NCBI RefSeq assembly: GCF_030811455.1 | Contig: NZ_JAUSQU010000001.1 | Span: forward strand, 4,030,001-4,094,000 | Reading direction: 5' to 3' | DNA: 64,000 nt | Origin: Streptosporangium lutulentum | Lineage (GTDB): Bacteria > Actinomycetota > Actinomycetes > Streptosporangiales > Streptosporangiaceae | Shown here: one piece after another, positions 38,879 to 53,415 of the stretch | Layout: each line of letters begins with the position of its first letter | Position numbering within the stretch: position 1 is the first letter of the stretch | Translations under genes and position numbers: made by a program | The notes under the pieces: model-generated | Seen by the model: only the letters and a program-made list of their open reading frames with translations | Database searches by the model: none | What the model was told of the DNA's origin: nothing

Positions 38879-40120
38879 TTGGATCGCACGGGAACGAACC
38901 TTCCCGCCGTCGGTGAGTACAACCAGACGGTCGTTCTCGACGCCATCCGCCGGCGCCCCGAGGGAATCACCCGGTCCGAGCTCGCCGCCCTGACCGCCCT
39001 GAGCGGGATGACGGTGACGAAGGTCTGCCGGCGGCTTCTCGACGCCGGTCTCGTCGACGAGCACGGCAGGCGCACGAGCGGCCCCGGCAAGCCGGCGGCG
39101 GTCGTCAAGCTGAACCCGAGCGGCGGTTTCGCGGTCGGGGTGCACATCGATCCCGCGGCGGTGACCTATGTGCTCGTCGACCTGTCCGGCACGGTCCGGG
39201 ACCACTCGCGCACCGGCACCCCGACCGCGGGAGACCCGAGCGCGGTCATCAACGAGATGGCGGACGCGATCGAGGCGCTCATCGCGGGTTCCGCCGTCGA
39301 CAGGTCCCGCATCCTCGGTATCGGTATCGCGTCGCCCGGCCCGGTGAACGTCGAGGACGGCGTGCTCCTGAACCCGCCGATGATGCCCAACTGGCACCGG
39401 GTGGCCTTGCGGCGCTCGCTCGCCGAGGCGACGGGCCTGCCCGTGCTGCTCGAGAAGGACGCGACGGCCGCGGTCGTCGCCGAGCTGTGGTTCGCGGGCC
39501 CCGACAGCAGCCGCGACTTCGCGTTCATGTACTACGGCACCGGTCTCGGCACCGGCCTGTCGGTGTCGGGCGAGGTCATTCGCGGCATCAGCTCCAACGC
39601 GGGCGACGGGGGCCACATCACCGTCGATCCCGACGGTCCGATGTGCACCTGCGGCCGGCGCGGCTGCGTCGGCTACATCACCGTTCCGCGGGCGCTCGTC
39701 GAACGCGCGGTGCTCGACGGCGTGCTCTCGGCGGCCGAGGCCGGCAACTTCGAGGACACGGTCGACGTGGACGCGGCGTTCAGCAGGCTGGCGGCCCTCG
39801 CCGCGGCCGGGAACCCCGCGGCGACCGCGATCCTGACCGACGCCGCGCGTTCTCTGGCACGCGCGATCGTCGTGATCGTGAACCTTCTCGACATCGACGA
39901 GGTCATCTTCGGCGGGCCGTTCTGGGCGCGCATCTCTCCGGTGATCCTCGGTGCGCTGCCGGACGCGGTGCGTAGCGATCCCGCCCTGGTTCCGCCGCAT
40001 CCCATCCGGTTCGCCCAGTCCGCGATCCCCGTCGACGTCGCCGCCGTCGGGGCCGCGACTCTCGTGCTCGACAACACCTTCTCGCCCCGGCCGTCCGCCC
40101 TTCTTCTCGCGGCGGAGTGA
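38879..40120 (+). CDS. ROK-family transcriptional regulator
   Basis: 413 aa. An N-terminal winged helix (QTVVLDAIRRRPEGITRSELAALTALSGMTVTKVCRRLLDAGLVDE) is fused to a ROK sugar-kinase-like domain with GIGIASPGPVN, LEKDATAAVVAE, the glycine-rich YYGTGLGTG and the zinc motif CTCGRRGCVGYI. Such proteins repress carbohydrate genes until a sugar or derivative binds. The TTG start has GGGGAGG 6 bp upstream. Position before the importer and glycosidase genes, with a palindrome in between, makes it their likely regulator. Confidence 0.92.
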   Translation: MDRTGTNLPAVGEYNQTVVLDAIRRRPEGITRSELAALTALSGMTVTKVCRRLLDAGLVDEHGRRTSGPGKPAAVVKLNPSGGFAVGVHIDPAAVTYVLVDLSGTVRDHSRTGTPTAGDPSAVINEMADAIEALIAGSAVDRSRILGIGIASPGPVNVEDGVLLNPPMMPNWHRVALRRSLAEATGLPVLLEKDATAAVVAELWFAGPDSSRDFAFMYYGTGLGTGLSVSGEVIRGISSNAGDGGHITVDPDGPMCTCGRRGCVGYITVPRALVERAVLDGVLSAAEAGNFEDTVDVDAAFSRLAALAAAGNPAATAILTDAARSLARAIVVIVNLLDIDEVIFGGPFWARISPVILGALPDAVRSDPALVPPHPIRFAQSAIPVDVAAVGAATLVLDNTFSPRPSALLLAAE

Positions 40121-40130
40121 TCACCTCCAC

Positions 40131-40154
40131 CTTTGTCCTGACAAAGTTTTGTCC
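40131..40154. promoter_or_regulatory. Perfect palindromic operator with an extra half-site, upstream of the sugar importer operon
   Basis: CTTTGTC-CT-GACAAAG (40131-40146) is a perfect 7-bp inverted repeat with a 2-bp centre, followed directly by another half-site TTTTGTCC (40147-40154). TTGTCC (40149-40154) could act as a -35 element with GATTAT (40172-40177) 17 bp downstream, so a bound repressor would block RNA polymerase. A degenerate version occurs before the inositol operon (49469-49484). Confidence 0.75.
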
Positions 40155-40338
40155 CCGCAGGTGTTGCGGGCGATTATGAACACATGATTTGCTAATTCCC
40201 GCCACGGCGCTCGGCGCTGAACTGACACCGTCGCGTCCTGTCGATGCCCGCCAGAAGGCATTCCGGCATCCCCCTCGCCTGAGATGTCAACGTCGACCGG
40301 TCTAACGCCGTCACCAGTCGTTCCTCTGGAAGGAAAAC

Positions 40339-41691
40339 ATGAGCAACACCGTCACGCGCATCCGGATCGCGGGTGTCGTCATCGCCGCGGCAGCCAGTAC
40401 CGCCGGACTCGCCGCGTGCTCGTCGCCCGCTCCGTCGAGCGGCAGCGCCGCAGCCGCCCCCGCGGCCGCCTGTGAGCCGGCGAAGGGCAACGTCACCCTC
40501 CAGTACTGGAACACCGTTCCGGGTATGGACCAGGTCGTCGCCCTGTGGAACCAGAAGAACCCGAACATCCAGGTCGAGATGAAGAACATCTCCACCGACC
40601 AGTACGGCACCATCGGCAACGCCCTCAAGGCGGGCAAGGCGCCGGAGCTCGCCCAGGTCGGTTACGACCAGCTCCCCAGCCTGCGCACCCAGGACGCCTT
40701 CGTGGACGCCTCGGCCTGCGCGGACGCCGTCGCGGCCAAGTCGAAGTTCGTGCCGTGGACCTGGTCGCAGTCCAGCTTCGGTGACACCGGCGTGTTCGCC
40801 TTCCCGCAGGACACCGGCCCGATGGCCCTCTTCGTGCGCAGCGACATCTTCAAGAAGCACAACCTCGAGATCCCCAAGACCTGGGACGAGTACGCGGCGG
40901 ACGCGCAGAAGCTGCACGACGCGGACCCCAACCTCAGCATCACGTTCTTCGACCCGAACAACGCCGAGTTCTTCAACGGACTCCTCTGGCAGAACAACGC
41001 CAAGATGTACGGCTACTCCGGCGACAAGTGGCACGTCACCGTCGAATCCGACCAGAGCAAGCAGGTCGCCGAGTACTGGCAGAAGCTGATCGACGCCAAG
41101 CTCGTCCGCACCGACCTCGCCCACGGTTCGACCCCGATGTACGCCGCGTACCAGAAGAACCAGATCGCCAGCTACGTCGGCGCCGCCTGGGGCTACAGCA
41201 TGTTCCGCGACAACCTGCCCGACCAGTCCGGCAAGTGGTCGATCGTCCCGATGCCGACGTGGGGCTCGAGCGCCGCGTCCGGCGACTGGGGCGGATCCAC
41301 CGTCGCGTTCATGAAGGGCAACACGCACCTGTACGAGTCGGTCAAGTTCAACTCCTGGCTGAACACCGACCCGGAGGCCCTCGCCCTGGAGAACAAGCTG
41401 GGCGGCCTCTACCCGGCGGCCACCGCCGGGCTGGAGCTTCCCGCGCTCTCGGAAGGCGTCCCGTACTACGGCAACGAGAAGATCTTCGACGTCTTCGCCG
41501 AGTCGTCGAAGAACATCGACACCTCCTTCGCCTGGGGCCCCACCCAGAAGACGGTGAACCTGGCGCTTCAGGACGCGCTGGCCAAGGCGGCAGCCGGCGA
41601 CGGCAAGCTCGCCGACGCGCTCTCGGCCGCCCAGGCGTCCGCACTGAAATCGATGCAGGATCTGGCGATCCCGGCTGTCGCGGGCAACTGA
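40339..41691 (+). CDS. Sugar ABC transporter substrate-binding lipoprotein
   Basis: 450 aa family 1 extracellular solute-binding protein. The lipoprotein signal peptide ends in LAACSS (lipidated Cys27), followed by an Ala/Ser linker and NVTLQYWNTVPGMDQVVALWNQKNPNIQVEMKNI, typical of MalE/UgpB-like sugar binders. The middle and C-terminal parts keep the aromatic-rich binding-cleft segments (YAAYQKNQIASYVGAAWGYSM). The ligand is probably an oligosaccharide or glycoside handled by the downstream glycosidases. GGAAGG precedes the ATG by 5 bp. Confidence 0.92.
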   Translation: MSNTVTRIRIAGVVIAAAASTAGLAACSSPAPSSGSAAAAPAAACEPAKGNVTLQYWNTVPGMDQVVALWNQKNPNIQVEMKNISTDQYGTIGNALKAGKAPELAQVGYDQLPSLRTQDAFVDASACADAVAAKSKFVPWTWSQSSFGDTGVFAFPQDTGPMALFVRSDIFKKHNLEIPKTWDEYAADAQKLHDADPNLSITFFDPNNAEFFNGLLWQNNAKMYGYSGDKWHVTVESDQSKQVAEYWQKLIDAKLVRTDLAHGSTPMYAAYQKNQIASYVGAAWGYSMFRDNLPDQSGKWSIVPMPTWGSSAASGDWGGSTVAFMKGNTHLYESVKFNSWLNTDPEALALENKLGGLYPAATAGLELPALSEGVPYYGNEKIFDVFAESSKNIDTSFAWGPTQKTVNLALQDALAKAAAGDGKLADALSAAQASALKSMQDLAIPAVAGN

Positions 41692-41698
41692 CCGCGGC

Positions 41699-42646
41699 AT
41701 GACTGACACCGCAACCCGCGCGACCCGCGTGGTGGCGACGCCCGGAGGCCGCAGTCGTCACAACGGCGGCGGCCCCCGGGCGGGCACCATCGCCGCCTTT
41801 CTGATCCCGTTCTTCCTCCCGTTCGTGCTGTTCTACCTGGTGCCGATCGCCTACGCGATCTGGCAGAGCTTCCTCGTCGTGCGCCGCACCGGTGGCCAGT
41901 ACGGCACGTCGTACACGACCTTCGGTGGCTTCGAGCAGTACGTTCAGGTGTTCCAGAACACGGAGTTCTGGAACAGCATCGGGCGCATCGGACTGTTCGG
42001 CATCGTGCAGGTGCCGGTCATGCTGTTCATCGCGCTGATCATCGCGCTGCTGCTCGACACTCCCCTGCTGAAGCTCAAGGCGTTCTTCCGCATCGCGGCG
42101 TTCATGCCGTACGCCGTGCCCGGCGTCATCGCCGCGATCATGTGGTCGTTCCTCTACTCGCCGCAGCTCAGTCCCCTCGTCGATCTGCTGAAAGCCATCG
42201 GCCTCCAGCCCGACTTCCTCGGCCCGGGCGCCGTGCTGTGGTCGGCGGCGAACGTCTCCACCTGGCTGTGGACCGGCTACAACATGCTGATCATGTTCTC
42301 GGCGCTGCAGGCGATCCCGCAGGAGCTCTACGAGGCCGCCAAGCTCGACGGTGCGAGCAACTGGGCGATCGCGTGGCGGATCAAAGTCCCGATCATCGCT
42401 CCGTCGATCATCCTCACCACGGTGTTCTCGATCATCGGCACGCTGCAGCTCTACGCCGAGCCGGCCGTACTGCGCCAGATCTCCTCGAACATCTCGAGCA
42501 CGTTCACCCCGAACATGCTCGCGTACGCGGTGGCCTCCGGGAACAACTACCAGCAGGCGGCGGCGATCTCCGTGGTCATCGCCGTCATCACCTTCGTCTT
42601 GAGCTTCGGGTTCATGCGACTGACCTCGAAGAGGGCCGGACTGTGA
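41699..42646 (+). CDS. Sugar ABC transporter permease (MalF type)
   Basis: 315 aa with six predicted membrane spans. The N-terminal span is IAAFLIPFFLPFVLFYLVPIAYAIWQSF, and the ATPase-contact loop is ELYEAAKLDGASNWAIAWRIKVPII (EAA motif). It starts 7 bp after the binding-protein gene, and its stop overlaps the GTG of the next permease (GTGA). Confidence 0.93.
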   Translation: MTDTATRATRVVATPGGRSRHNGGGPRAGTIAAFLIPFFLPFVLFYLVPIAYAIWQSFLVVRRTGGQYGTSYTTFGGFEQYVQVFQNTEFWNSIGRIGLFGIVQVPVMLFIALIIALLLDTPLLKLKAFFRIAAFMPYAVPGVIAAIMWSFLYSPQLSPLVDLLKAIGLQPDFLGPGAVLWSAANVSTWLWTGYNMLIMFSALQAIPQELYEAAKLDGASNWAIAWRIKVPIIAPSIILTTVFSIIGTLQLYAEPAVLRQISSNISSTFTPNMLAYAVASGNNYQQAAAISVVIAVITFVLSFGFMRLTSKRAGL

Positions 42647-43500
42647 GCAACCAGACCCCGACCCGCGAGAGCCGCGTCAGCCGTACGGCCGCCATGGCCC
42701 TGATGTTCCTCCTGGCGATCTACTTCCTGCTGCCGCTCTACTTCCTGATCGTCGCGGCGACGAAACCGCAGGGCGACCTCGCCTCCACCTTCGGGCTGAC
42801 GTTCTCGCACTTCGACCTGTTCACGAACCTGAGCACCCTGTTCACCCGCAGCGACGGCATCTTCGGGCGGTGGGCTCTGAACAGCGTGATCTACGCGGTG
42901 CTGGGCGCGGCCGTCGGCACCCTGATCTCCGCGCTGTGCGGCTACGCGCTCGCCAAGTTCAAGTTCCGGGGCCGCGAGTTCCTGTTCTCCGTCATCCTCG
43001 GCGGCGTCCTCGTCCCCACCACCGCGCTCGCGCTCCCGCTGTTCCTGCTGTTCTCGGCGACCGGGATCGTCAACACCTACCTCGCGGTGTTCCTGCCCAG
43101 CATCGTCAGCCCGTTCGGCGTCTACCTCGCCCGCATCTTCACCGCCGCCGCCGTCCCCGAGGAGATCCTCGAGTCGGCGCGCCTGGACGGCGCCGGCGAG
43201 TTCCGCACGTTCTTCTCGGTGGCGCTCAAGCTGCTGACGCCGTCGCTGGTGACCATCTTCCTGTTCCAGTTCGTCGCCATCTGGAACAACTTCTTCCTGC
43301 CGATGGTGATGCTGCAGAAGGAGTCGCTCTTCCCGATCACGCTCGGCCTCTACCAGTGGAACGGCCAGACCGCCCGTGCCCCGCTTCTCCAGGAATCCGT
43401 GATCACCGGCTCGCTGGTCTCGATCGTGCCCGTGATCATCTTGTTCATCCTCCTCCAGCGGTTCTGGCGCACCGGGCTCGCCTCCGGCTCGATCAAGTGA
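42643..43500 (+). CDS. Sugar ABC transporter permease (MalG type)
   Basis: 285 aa; second permease of the sugar importer. Membrane spans begin with AAMALMFLLAIYFLLPLYFLIVAATKPQ. The EAA loop is EEILESARLDGAGEFRTFFSVALKLLTPS. It starts at GTG within the stop of the first permease gene. No ATP-binding subunit gene follows, so the importer must share an ATPase encoded elsewhere, as with MsiK in Streptomyces. Confidence 0.93.
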   Translation: MSNQTPTRESRVSRTAAMALMFLLAIYFLLPLYFLIVAATKPQGDLASTFGLTFSHFDLFTNLSTLFTRSDGIFGRWALNSVIYAVLGAAVGTLISALCGYALAKFKFRGREFLFSVILGGVLVPTTALALPLFLLFSATGIVNTYLAVFLPSIVSPFGVYLARIFTAAAVPEEILESARLDGAGEFRTFFSVALKLLTPSLVTIFLFQFVAIWNNFFLPMVMLQKESLFPITLGLYQWNGQTARAPLLQESVITGSLVSIVPVIILFILLQRFWRTGLASGSIK

Positions 43501-43559
43501 CTCCGTACCACCGCCCCCCTGTCTCCCACGTTCCCACCAGCAGAAGGTCCCCTCTCCCC

Positions 43560-49311
<5,752 letters not shown>

Positions 49312-49410
49312 CCACGCGGTCCACCGCGTCCACGGCGCCACTGGGGAGCGGGCGAGCCGTACGCCGCCCGCTTCCCGGTCGCGCGGCGGCGCCGCGGCCG
49401 ATCGAGACGC

Positions 49411-49439
49411 CCCGCCCGGCTCTCGGCGAGCCGGGCGGG
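49411..49439 (+). terminator. Terminator after the glycosidase operon
   Basis: A perfect 12-bp stem (CCCGCCCGGCTC/GAGCCGGGCGGG) with loop TCGGC lies about 100 bp after the galactosidase stop and 30 bp before the next operator, cleanly separating the two operons. Confidence 0.85.
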
Positions 49440-49468
49440 ATCTCGCGCGCGAGCATGACATTAAGACA

Positions 49469-49484
49469 GTATGTCAGGACAAAG
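49469..49484. promoter_or_regulatory. Second copy of the shared operator, upstream of the inositol operon
   Basis: GTATGTC-AG-GACAAAG has the same 7-2-7 layout as the importer operator. The right arm is identical and the left arm matches at 5 of 7 positions; read on the other strand the two sites share CTTTGTCCTGACA, 13 bases. TTGACG (49487-49492) follows directly and could be a -35 element. The first gene starts 112 bp downstream. Confidence 0.7.
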
Positions 49485-49596
49485 TATTGACGTAGTATGT
49501 GGTCATCGGGCACGCCACCCCCCATCGTCGGATGCCGGAACAGGCCTCATGCCACAGCGGGCACGACCCAATCACGTATCGAAATGGGGATCACGA

Positions 49597-50601
49597 ATGC
49601 GCATCGGGCTAGCGGGCGCCGGACGGATAGGCGCCTTCCATGCCAGGACCCTGGCGGCTCTCGACTTCGTCGACGAGCTCGTCGTGACGGACGCCGACCT
49701 CGGGGCGGCCAAGACCCTCGCCGACGAGCTCGGGGCCGACGTCGCCCCGGACACCGAGGCGCTGCTCGCGTCGGGCGTCGACGGCTTCGTGATCGCCGCG
49801 GCCACCCCCGCCCACGCACCGCTTTTGCGTCAGAGCATCGCCGCGGGGGTGCCCACCTTCTGCGAGAAGCCGGTGGCCTCCACTCTCGCGGAGACCATCG
49901 GCCTGGCCGACCTCGTCGCGTCCACCGGCGTGCAGGTGCACGTCGGCTTCCAACGACGGTTCGACGCCGGCTACCGGCGGGCGCGCGCCGCGGTGGAGTC
50001 CGGGGAGCTCGGGTTCATCCACAGCATCAGGGCCAACACCCACGACCAGGCCCCGCCGCACGCGTCCTACGTCCCGACCTCCGGCGGCATCTTCCGCGAC
50101 TGCAACGTGCACGACTTCGACATCCTCCGGTTCGTCACCGGGCGGGAAGTGGCCTCCGTCTACGCGACGGGCGCCAACAAGGGCGCCGACTTCTTCTCCG
50201 CGGCCGGTGACGTCGACACCGCCGGAGCCCTGCTGACCCTGGACGACGGCACGATCGCCTTGATCTCCTCGACCCGCTACAACGGCGCCGGCCACGACGT
50301 CCGCATGGAGGTCCACGGCGAGAAGGGCACGATCGCCGTCGGGCTGGACCACTCGCTGGCGATGCGCTCCGCCGAGGAGGGCGTCGACTTCCCCAGGGGT
50401 CCCCAGAAGTGGTCGTTCATGGAGCGCTTCCTCCCCGCGTACCAGGCCGAGCTCACCGCGTTCGCGGAGGTCGTCCGCGGCGAGCGGACCTCCCCCTGCA
50501 CCGTCCGCGACGCGCTCGAGGCCTCCCGCATCGCCGAGGCGTGCGAGCTCTCCCGGGCGGAGCGCAGGCCCGTCGCCCTTTTCGAGATCAAGGGAATCTG
50601 A
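49597..50601 (+). CDS. iolG: Gfo/Idh/MocA-family dehydrogenase, probable inositol 2-dehydrogenase
   Basis: 334 aa NAD-dependent oxidoreductase. The Rossmann fold starts RIGLAGAGRIGAFHARTL, with the EKPVA motif in FCEKPVASTLAET. The catalytic region has RDCNVHDFDILRFVTGRE, with Asp and His of the inositol dehydrogenase type. In myo-inositol breakdown it would oxidise inositol to scyllo-inosose. The ATG at 49597 follows GGGGA; a longer frame to 49471 overlaps the operator and is unlikely. It leads the six-gene operon. Confidence 0.85.
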   Translation: MRIGLAGAGRIGAFHARTLAALDFVDELVVTDADLGAAKTLADELGADVAPDTEALLASGVDGFVIAAATPAHAPLLRQSIAAGVPTFCEKPVASTLAETIGLADLVASTGVQVHVGFQRRFDAGYRRARAAVESGELGFIHSIRANTHDQAPPHASYVPTSGGIFRDCNVHDFDILRFVTGREVASVYATGANKGADFFSAAGDVDTAGALLTLDDGTIALISSTRYNGAGHDVRMEVHGEKGTIAVGLDHSLAMRSAEEGVDFPRGPQKWSFMERFLPAYQAELTAFAEVVRGERTSPCTVRDALEASRIAEACELSRAERRPVALFEIKGI

Positions 50602-50605
50602 GGAC

Positions 50606-51550
50606 ATGACCGCTGTGAGCACCGCAAGCATCCCGTCGTCGGGCGACCGCCGCCCGGTGGCCGATCGCGTCGCCGGAGCGCCCATCTCCTGGGGCGTCTG
50701 CGAGGTCCCCGGCTGGGGGTTCCAGCTCGAACCGGACACCGTGCTGCGCCAGATGCGCGAACTCGGCCTGAGCGCCACCGAGTTCGGCCCGGACGGCTTC
50801 CTGCCCGACGACCCCCAGGCCAAGGCGGCGACGCTGGCCGGCCACGGGCTGAAGGCGGTCGGGCAGTTCGTCCCCGTGATCCTGCACGACCCGGGCCACG
50901 ACCCCCTCCCCGAGGTCGAGCGCGCCATGGAAGGGCTGGTCGCGGCCCAGGCCTCCACCGTCGTCATCGCCGCCGCCACCGGCCAGGAGGGCTACGACGA
51001 CCGCCCGGTCCTCGACGACTCCGGCTGGTCGGCCCTGCTGGGCAACCTCGACCGCATCACCGACGCCGCCGCGGCCCACGGGCTCGTCGCCACCCTGCAC
51101 CCCCACGTCGGCACGATGATCGAGAGCGGCGAGGAGACCGAGCGGGTGCTCACCGGCAGCCGCGTCGGCCTGTGCCTCGACACCGGGCACCTCCTCATCG
51201 GCGGCGGCGACCCCGTCGCCATCGCCCAGAGCAACCCCGGGCGGATCGTCCACACCCATCTGAAGGACGTCCGGGTCGACTGGGCCAGGCGCGTGCGGTC
51301 CGGCGACGTGACCTACACCGAGGCCGTGGCCGGCGGCATGTACGTCCCGCTCGGCGAGGGCGACGTCGACATCAGCGCCATCGTGGCCGCGCTCGAAGGC
51401 AGTGGGTACGCGGGGTGGTACGTCCTCGAGCAGGACACCATCCTCACCGGCCCGCCGGCCGCCGGAGGCCCGGACCCGGTGGCGGACGTGCGGGCGAGCA
51501 TCGCGCACCTGCTCGCCGTGGCGGGCGACCCGAGCACCGCGGGGGCATGA
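50606..51550 (+). CDS. iolE: TIM-barrel inosose dehydratase-like protein (IolE type)
   Basis: 314 aa, AP-endonuclease 2/xylose isomerase-like barrel. GAPISWGVCEVPGWGFQL is the IolE-type opening, with metal-ligand candidates in TEFGPDGF, LHPHVGT, LCLDTGHLLIGGGDP, HTHLKDV and YVLEQDT. The enzyme would dehydrate scyllo-inosose to the trihydroxycyclohexane-dione substrate of IolD. It begins 4 bp after the dehydrogenase gene. An isomerase role (IolI-like) cannot be fully excluded, but the IolE opening motif favours dehydratase. Confidence 0.85.
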   Translation: MTAVSTASIPSSGDRRPVADRVAGAPISWGVCEVPGWGFQLEPDTVLRQMRELGLSATEFGPDGFLPDDPQAKAATLAGHGLKAVGQFVPVILHDPGHDPLPEVERAMEGLVAAQASTVVIAAATGQEGYDDRPVLDDSGWSALLGNLDRITDAAAAHGLVATLHPHVGTMIESGEETERVLTGSRVGLCLDTGHLLIGGGDPVAIAQSNPGRIVHTHLKDVRVDWARRVRSGDVTYTEAVAGGMYVPLGEGDVDISAIVAALEGSGYAGWYVLEQDTILTGPPAAGGPDPVADVRASIAHLLAVAGDPSTAGA

Positions 51551-51553
51551 CCG

Positions 51554-52519
51554 ATGGCCCCAGCGGCATACGATCTCGTGGCCATGGGCCGGGTCGGGGT
51601 GGACATCTACCCGCTCGACTCCGGCGTGGGTCTCGAGGACGTCGAGCGCTTCGGGAAGTTCCTCGGCGGCAGCGCGACCAACGTGACGGTGGCCGCGGCC
51701 CGGTACGGACACCGGTCCGCGATCATCACGCGCACCGGCCGGGACCCGTTCGGCCGATATGTCCACCGGGCGCTGCGTGACTTCGGCGTCGACGACACGT
51801 TCGTCACGGAGGTCGACGGCCCGCCGACGCCGGTGACCTTCTGCGAGATCTTCCCCCCGGACGACTTCCCGCTGTACTTCTACCGCTACCCGACCGCCCC
51901 CGATCTGATGATCGAGGCGGAGGAGCTCCCGCTCGACGCGATCCGTGAGGCGTCGGTCTACTGGGCCACCGTCACCGGCCTGTCCCAGCAGCCGTCGCGC
52001 ACCGCGCACTTCGCCGCCTGGGAGGCCCGCGGACGGCGGTCGCACACCGTCCTCGACCTCGACTACCGGCCGATGTTCTGGCCGGACCGCGACGAGGCCG
52101 CCGTACAGGTCGGCAGGGCCCTCGACCACGTCACCGTGGCCGTGGGCAACCGCGAGGAGTGCGAGGTCGCCGTCGGAGAGACCGAGCCGCAGCGCGCGGC
52201 GGACGCCCTGCTCGAACGCGGGGTGGAACTGGCGATCGTCAAGCAGGGCCCCAAGGGCGTGCTCGCCGTGACCGCCGACGAGCGTGTCGAGGTCCCCCCC
52301 TTCCCCGTCACGGTCGTCAACGGCCTCGGCGCCGGGGACGCCTTCGGCGGCGCGCTCGTCCACGGGCTGCGGAGCGGGTGGGATCTGCACCTCATCCTGC
52401 GGTTCGCCAACGTGGCCGGCGCCATCGTCGCCTCGAAGCTCGAGTGCTCCAGCGCGATGCCGTACGAGGCCGAGGTCGAGGCCGTCCTCGCCGGCCAGGA
52501 ACATGAGGTGGAACGATGA
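51554..52519 (+). CDS. iolC: 5-dehydro-2-deoxygluconokinase
   Basis: 321 aa PfkB-family sugar kinase. It has the N-terminal GGSATNVTVAAARYG substrate-binding motif and the C-terminal GLGAGDAFGGALVHGL, with the catalytic Asp in GAGD. The segment YDLVAMGRVGVDIYPLDSGVGLEDVERFGKFLGG is characteristic of IolC. It phosphorylates 5-keto-2-deoxygluconate. The gene overlaps the next by 4 bp (ATGA). Confidence 0.92.
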   Translation: MAPAAYDLVAMGRVGVDIYPLDSGVGLEDVERFGKFLGGSATNVTVAAARYGHRSAIITRTGRDPFGRYVHRALRDFGVDDTFVTEVDGPPTPVTFCEIFPPDDFPLYFYRYPTAPDLMIEAEELPLDAIREASVYWATVTGLSQQPSRTAHFAAWEARGRRSHTVLDLDYRPMFWPDRDEAAVQVGRALDHVTVAVGNREECEVAVGETEPQRAADALLERGVELAIVKQGPKGVLAVTADERVEVPPFPVTVVNGLGAGDAFGGALVHGLRSGWDLHLILRFANVAGAIVASKLECSSAMPYEAEVEAVLAGQEHEVER

Positions 52520-53415
52520 CGACGACGTCGAGCCGGACCGGCATCGCCGAGCTGACCGAGATCCGGGTGCGCGAGCCCCGGCGGATCGCCGAAGGGTGGG
52601 CCGCGAGGCGACGCCGCGAGCTCGTGGGCGAGGACGGCCGGCTGCTCATCGTGGCCGCGGACCATCCCGCCCGTGGCGCACTCGGCGTCCGCGCCGACCG
52701 CCGTGCGATGGCCTCGCGCAGCAACCTGCTGGAGCGCCTGGCCACCGCGCTGTCCCGCCCGGGCGTCGACGGCGTGCTCGGCACCCCGGACATCCTCGAC
52801 GACCTGCTGCTCCTGGGCGCCCTGGAGGGCAAGGTCGCCATCGGTTCGATGAACCGGGGCGGTCTGCAGGGTTCGGTCTTCGAGCTCGACGACCGGTTCA
52901 CCGCCTACACCGCCGAGGAGATCGCGGCCAGCGGTCTCGACGGCGGCAAGATGCTGACCCGGATCTGCTACGGCGACCCCGCGACCGTCGCGACGCTCGA
53001 GGCGAGCGCCCGCGCGGTCACCGGTCTGGCCGAGCGGGGCGTGATGGCGATGGTGGAACCCTTCCTGTCCGTCCGCCAGGACGGCCTCGTGCGGAACCTG
53101 CTCGACCCCGACTCGACCATCACCTCGATCCACATCGCGGCGGGGCTCGGTGCGACGAGCCGGCACACCTGGCTGAAGCTGCCGGTCGTCGACGAGCTGG
53201 AGCGGGTCATGGACGCCACCACGCTGCCGACCCTCCTGCTCGGCGGGGATCCGAGCGGGCACCCCGACGAGACGTACGCCGCGTGGGGCCGTGCGCTCGA
53301 CCTGCCCGCGGTGCGCGGGCTGGTCGTGGGGCGGGCGCTGCTGTTCCCGCCGGACGGCGACGTGGCCGCGGCGGTCGACATCGCCGCGGGTCTCGTGCAC
53401 GGGAGGCGGCCGTGA
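52516..53415 (+). CDS. Cgl0159-family (beta/alpha)8 protein, probable 5-keto-2-deoxygluconate-6-phosphate aldolase
   Basis: 299 aa. It is recognisable by LLIVAADHPARGALGVRADRRAMASR, KVAIGSMNRGGLQGSVFELDDRFTAY, DGGKMLTRICYGDP and TWLKLPVVDELERVM, where the Lys residues could form a Schiff base as in class I aldolases. This family replaces the class II aldolase IolJ in many actinobacterial inositol clusters, such as the one in Corynebacterium. The enzymatic role is inferred from context. It overlaps both neighbours by 4 bp. Confidence 0.82.
   Translation: MTTTSSRTGIAELTEIRVREPRRIAEGWAARRRRELVGEDGRLLIVAADHPARGALGVRADRRAMASRSNLLERLATALSRPGVDGVLGTPDILDDLLLLGALEGKVAIGSMNRGGLQGSVFELDDRFTAYTAEEIAASGLDGGKMLTRICYGDPATVATLEASARAVTGLAERGVMAMVEPFLSVRQDGLVRNLLDPDSTITSIHIAAGLGATSRHTWLKLPVVDELERVMDATTLPTLLLGGDPSGHPDETYAAWGRALDLPAVRGLVVGRALLFPPDGDVAAAVDIAAGLVHGRRP

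Noticed and set aside
49312..49410. Extended start for the inositol dehydrogenase further upstream
   Set aside because: The extra residues would cover the operator and promoter and do not match the family, while the ATG at 49597 gives a standard Rossmann start.
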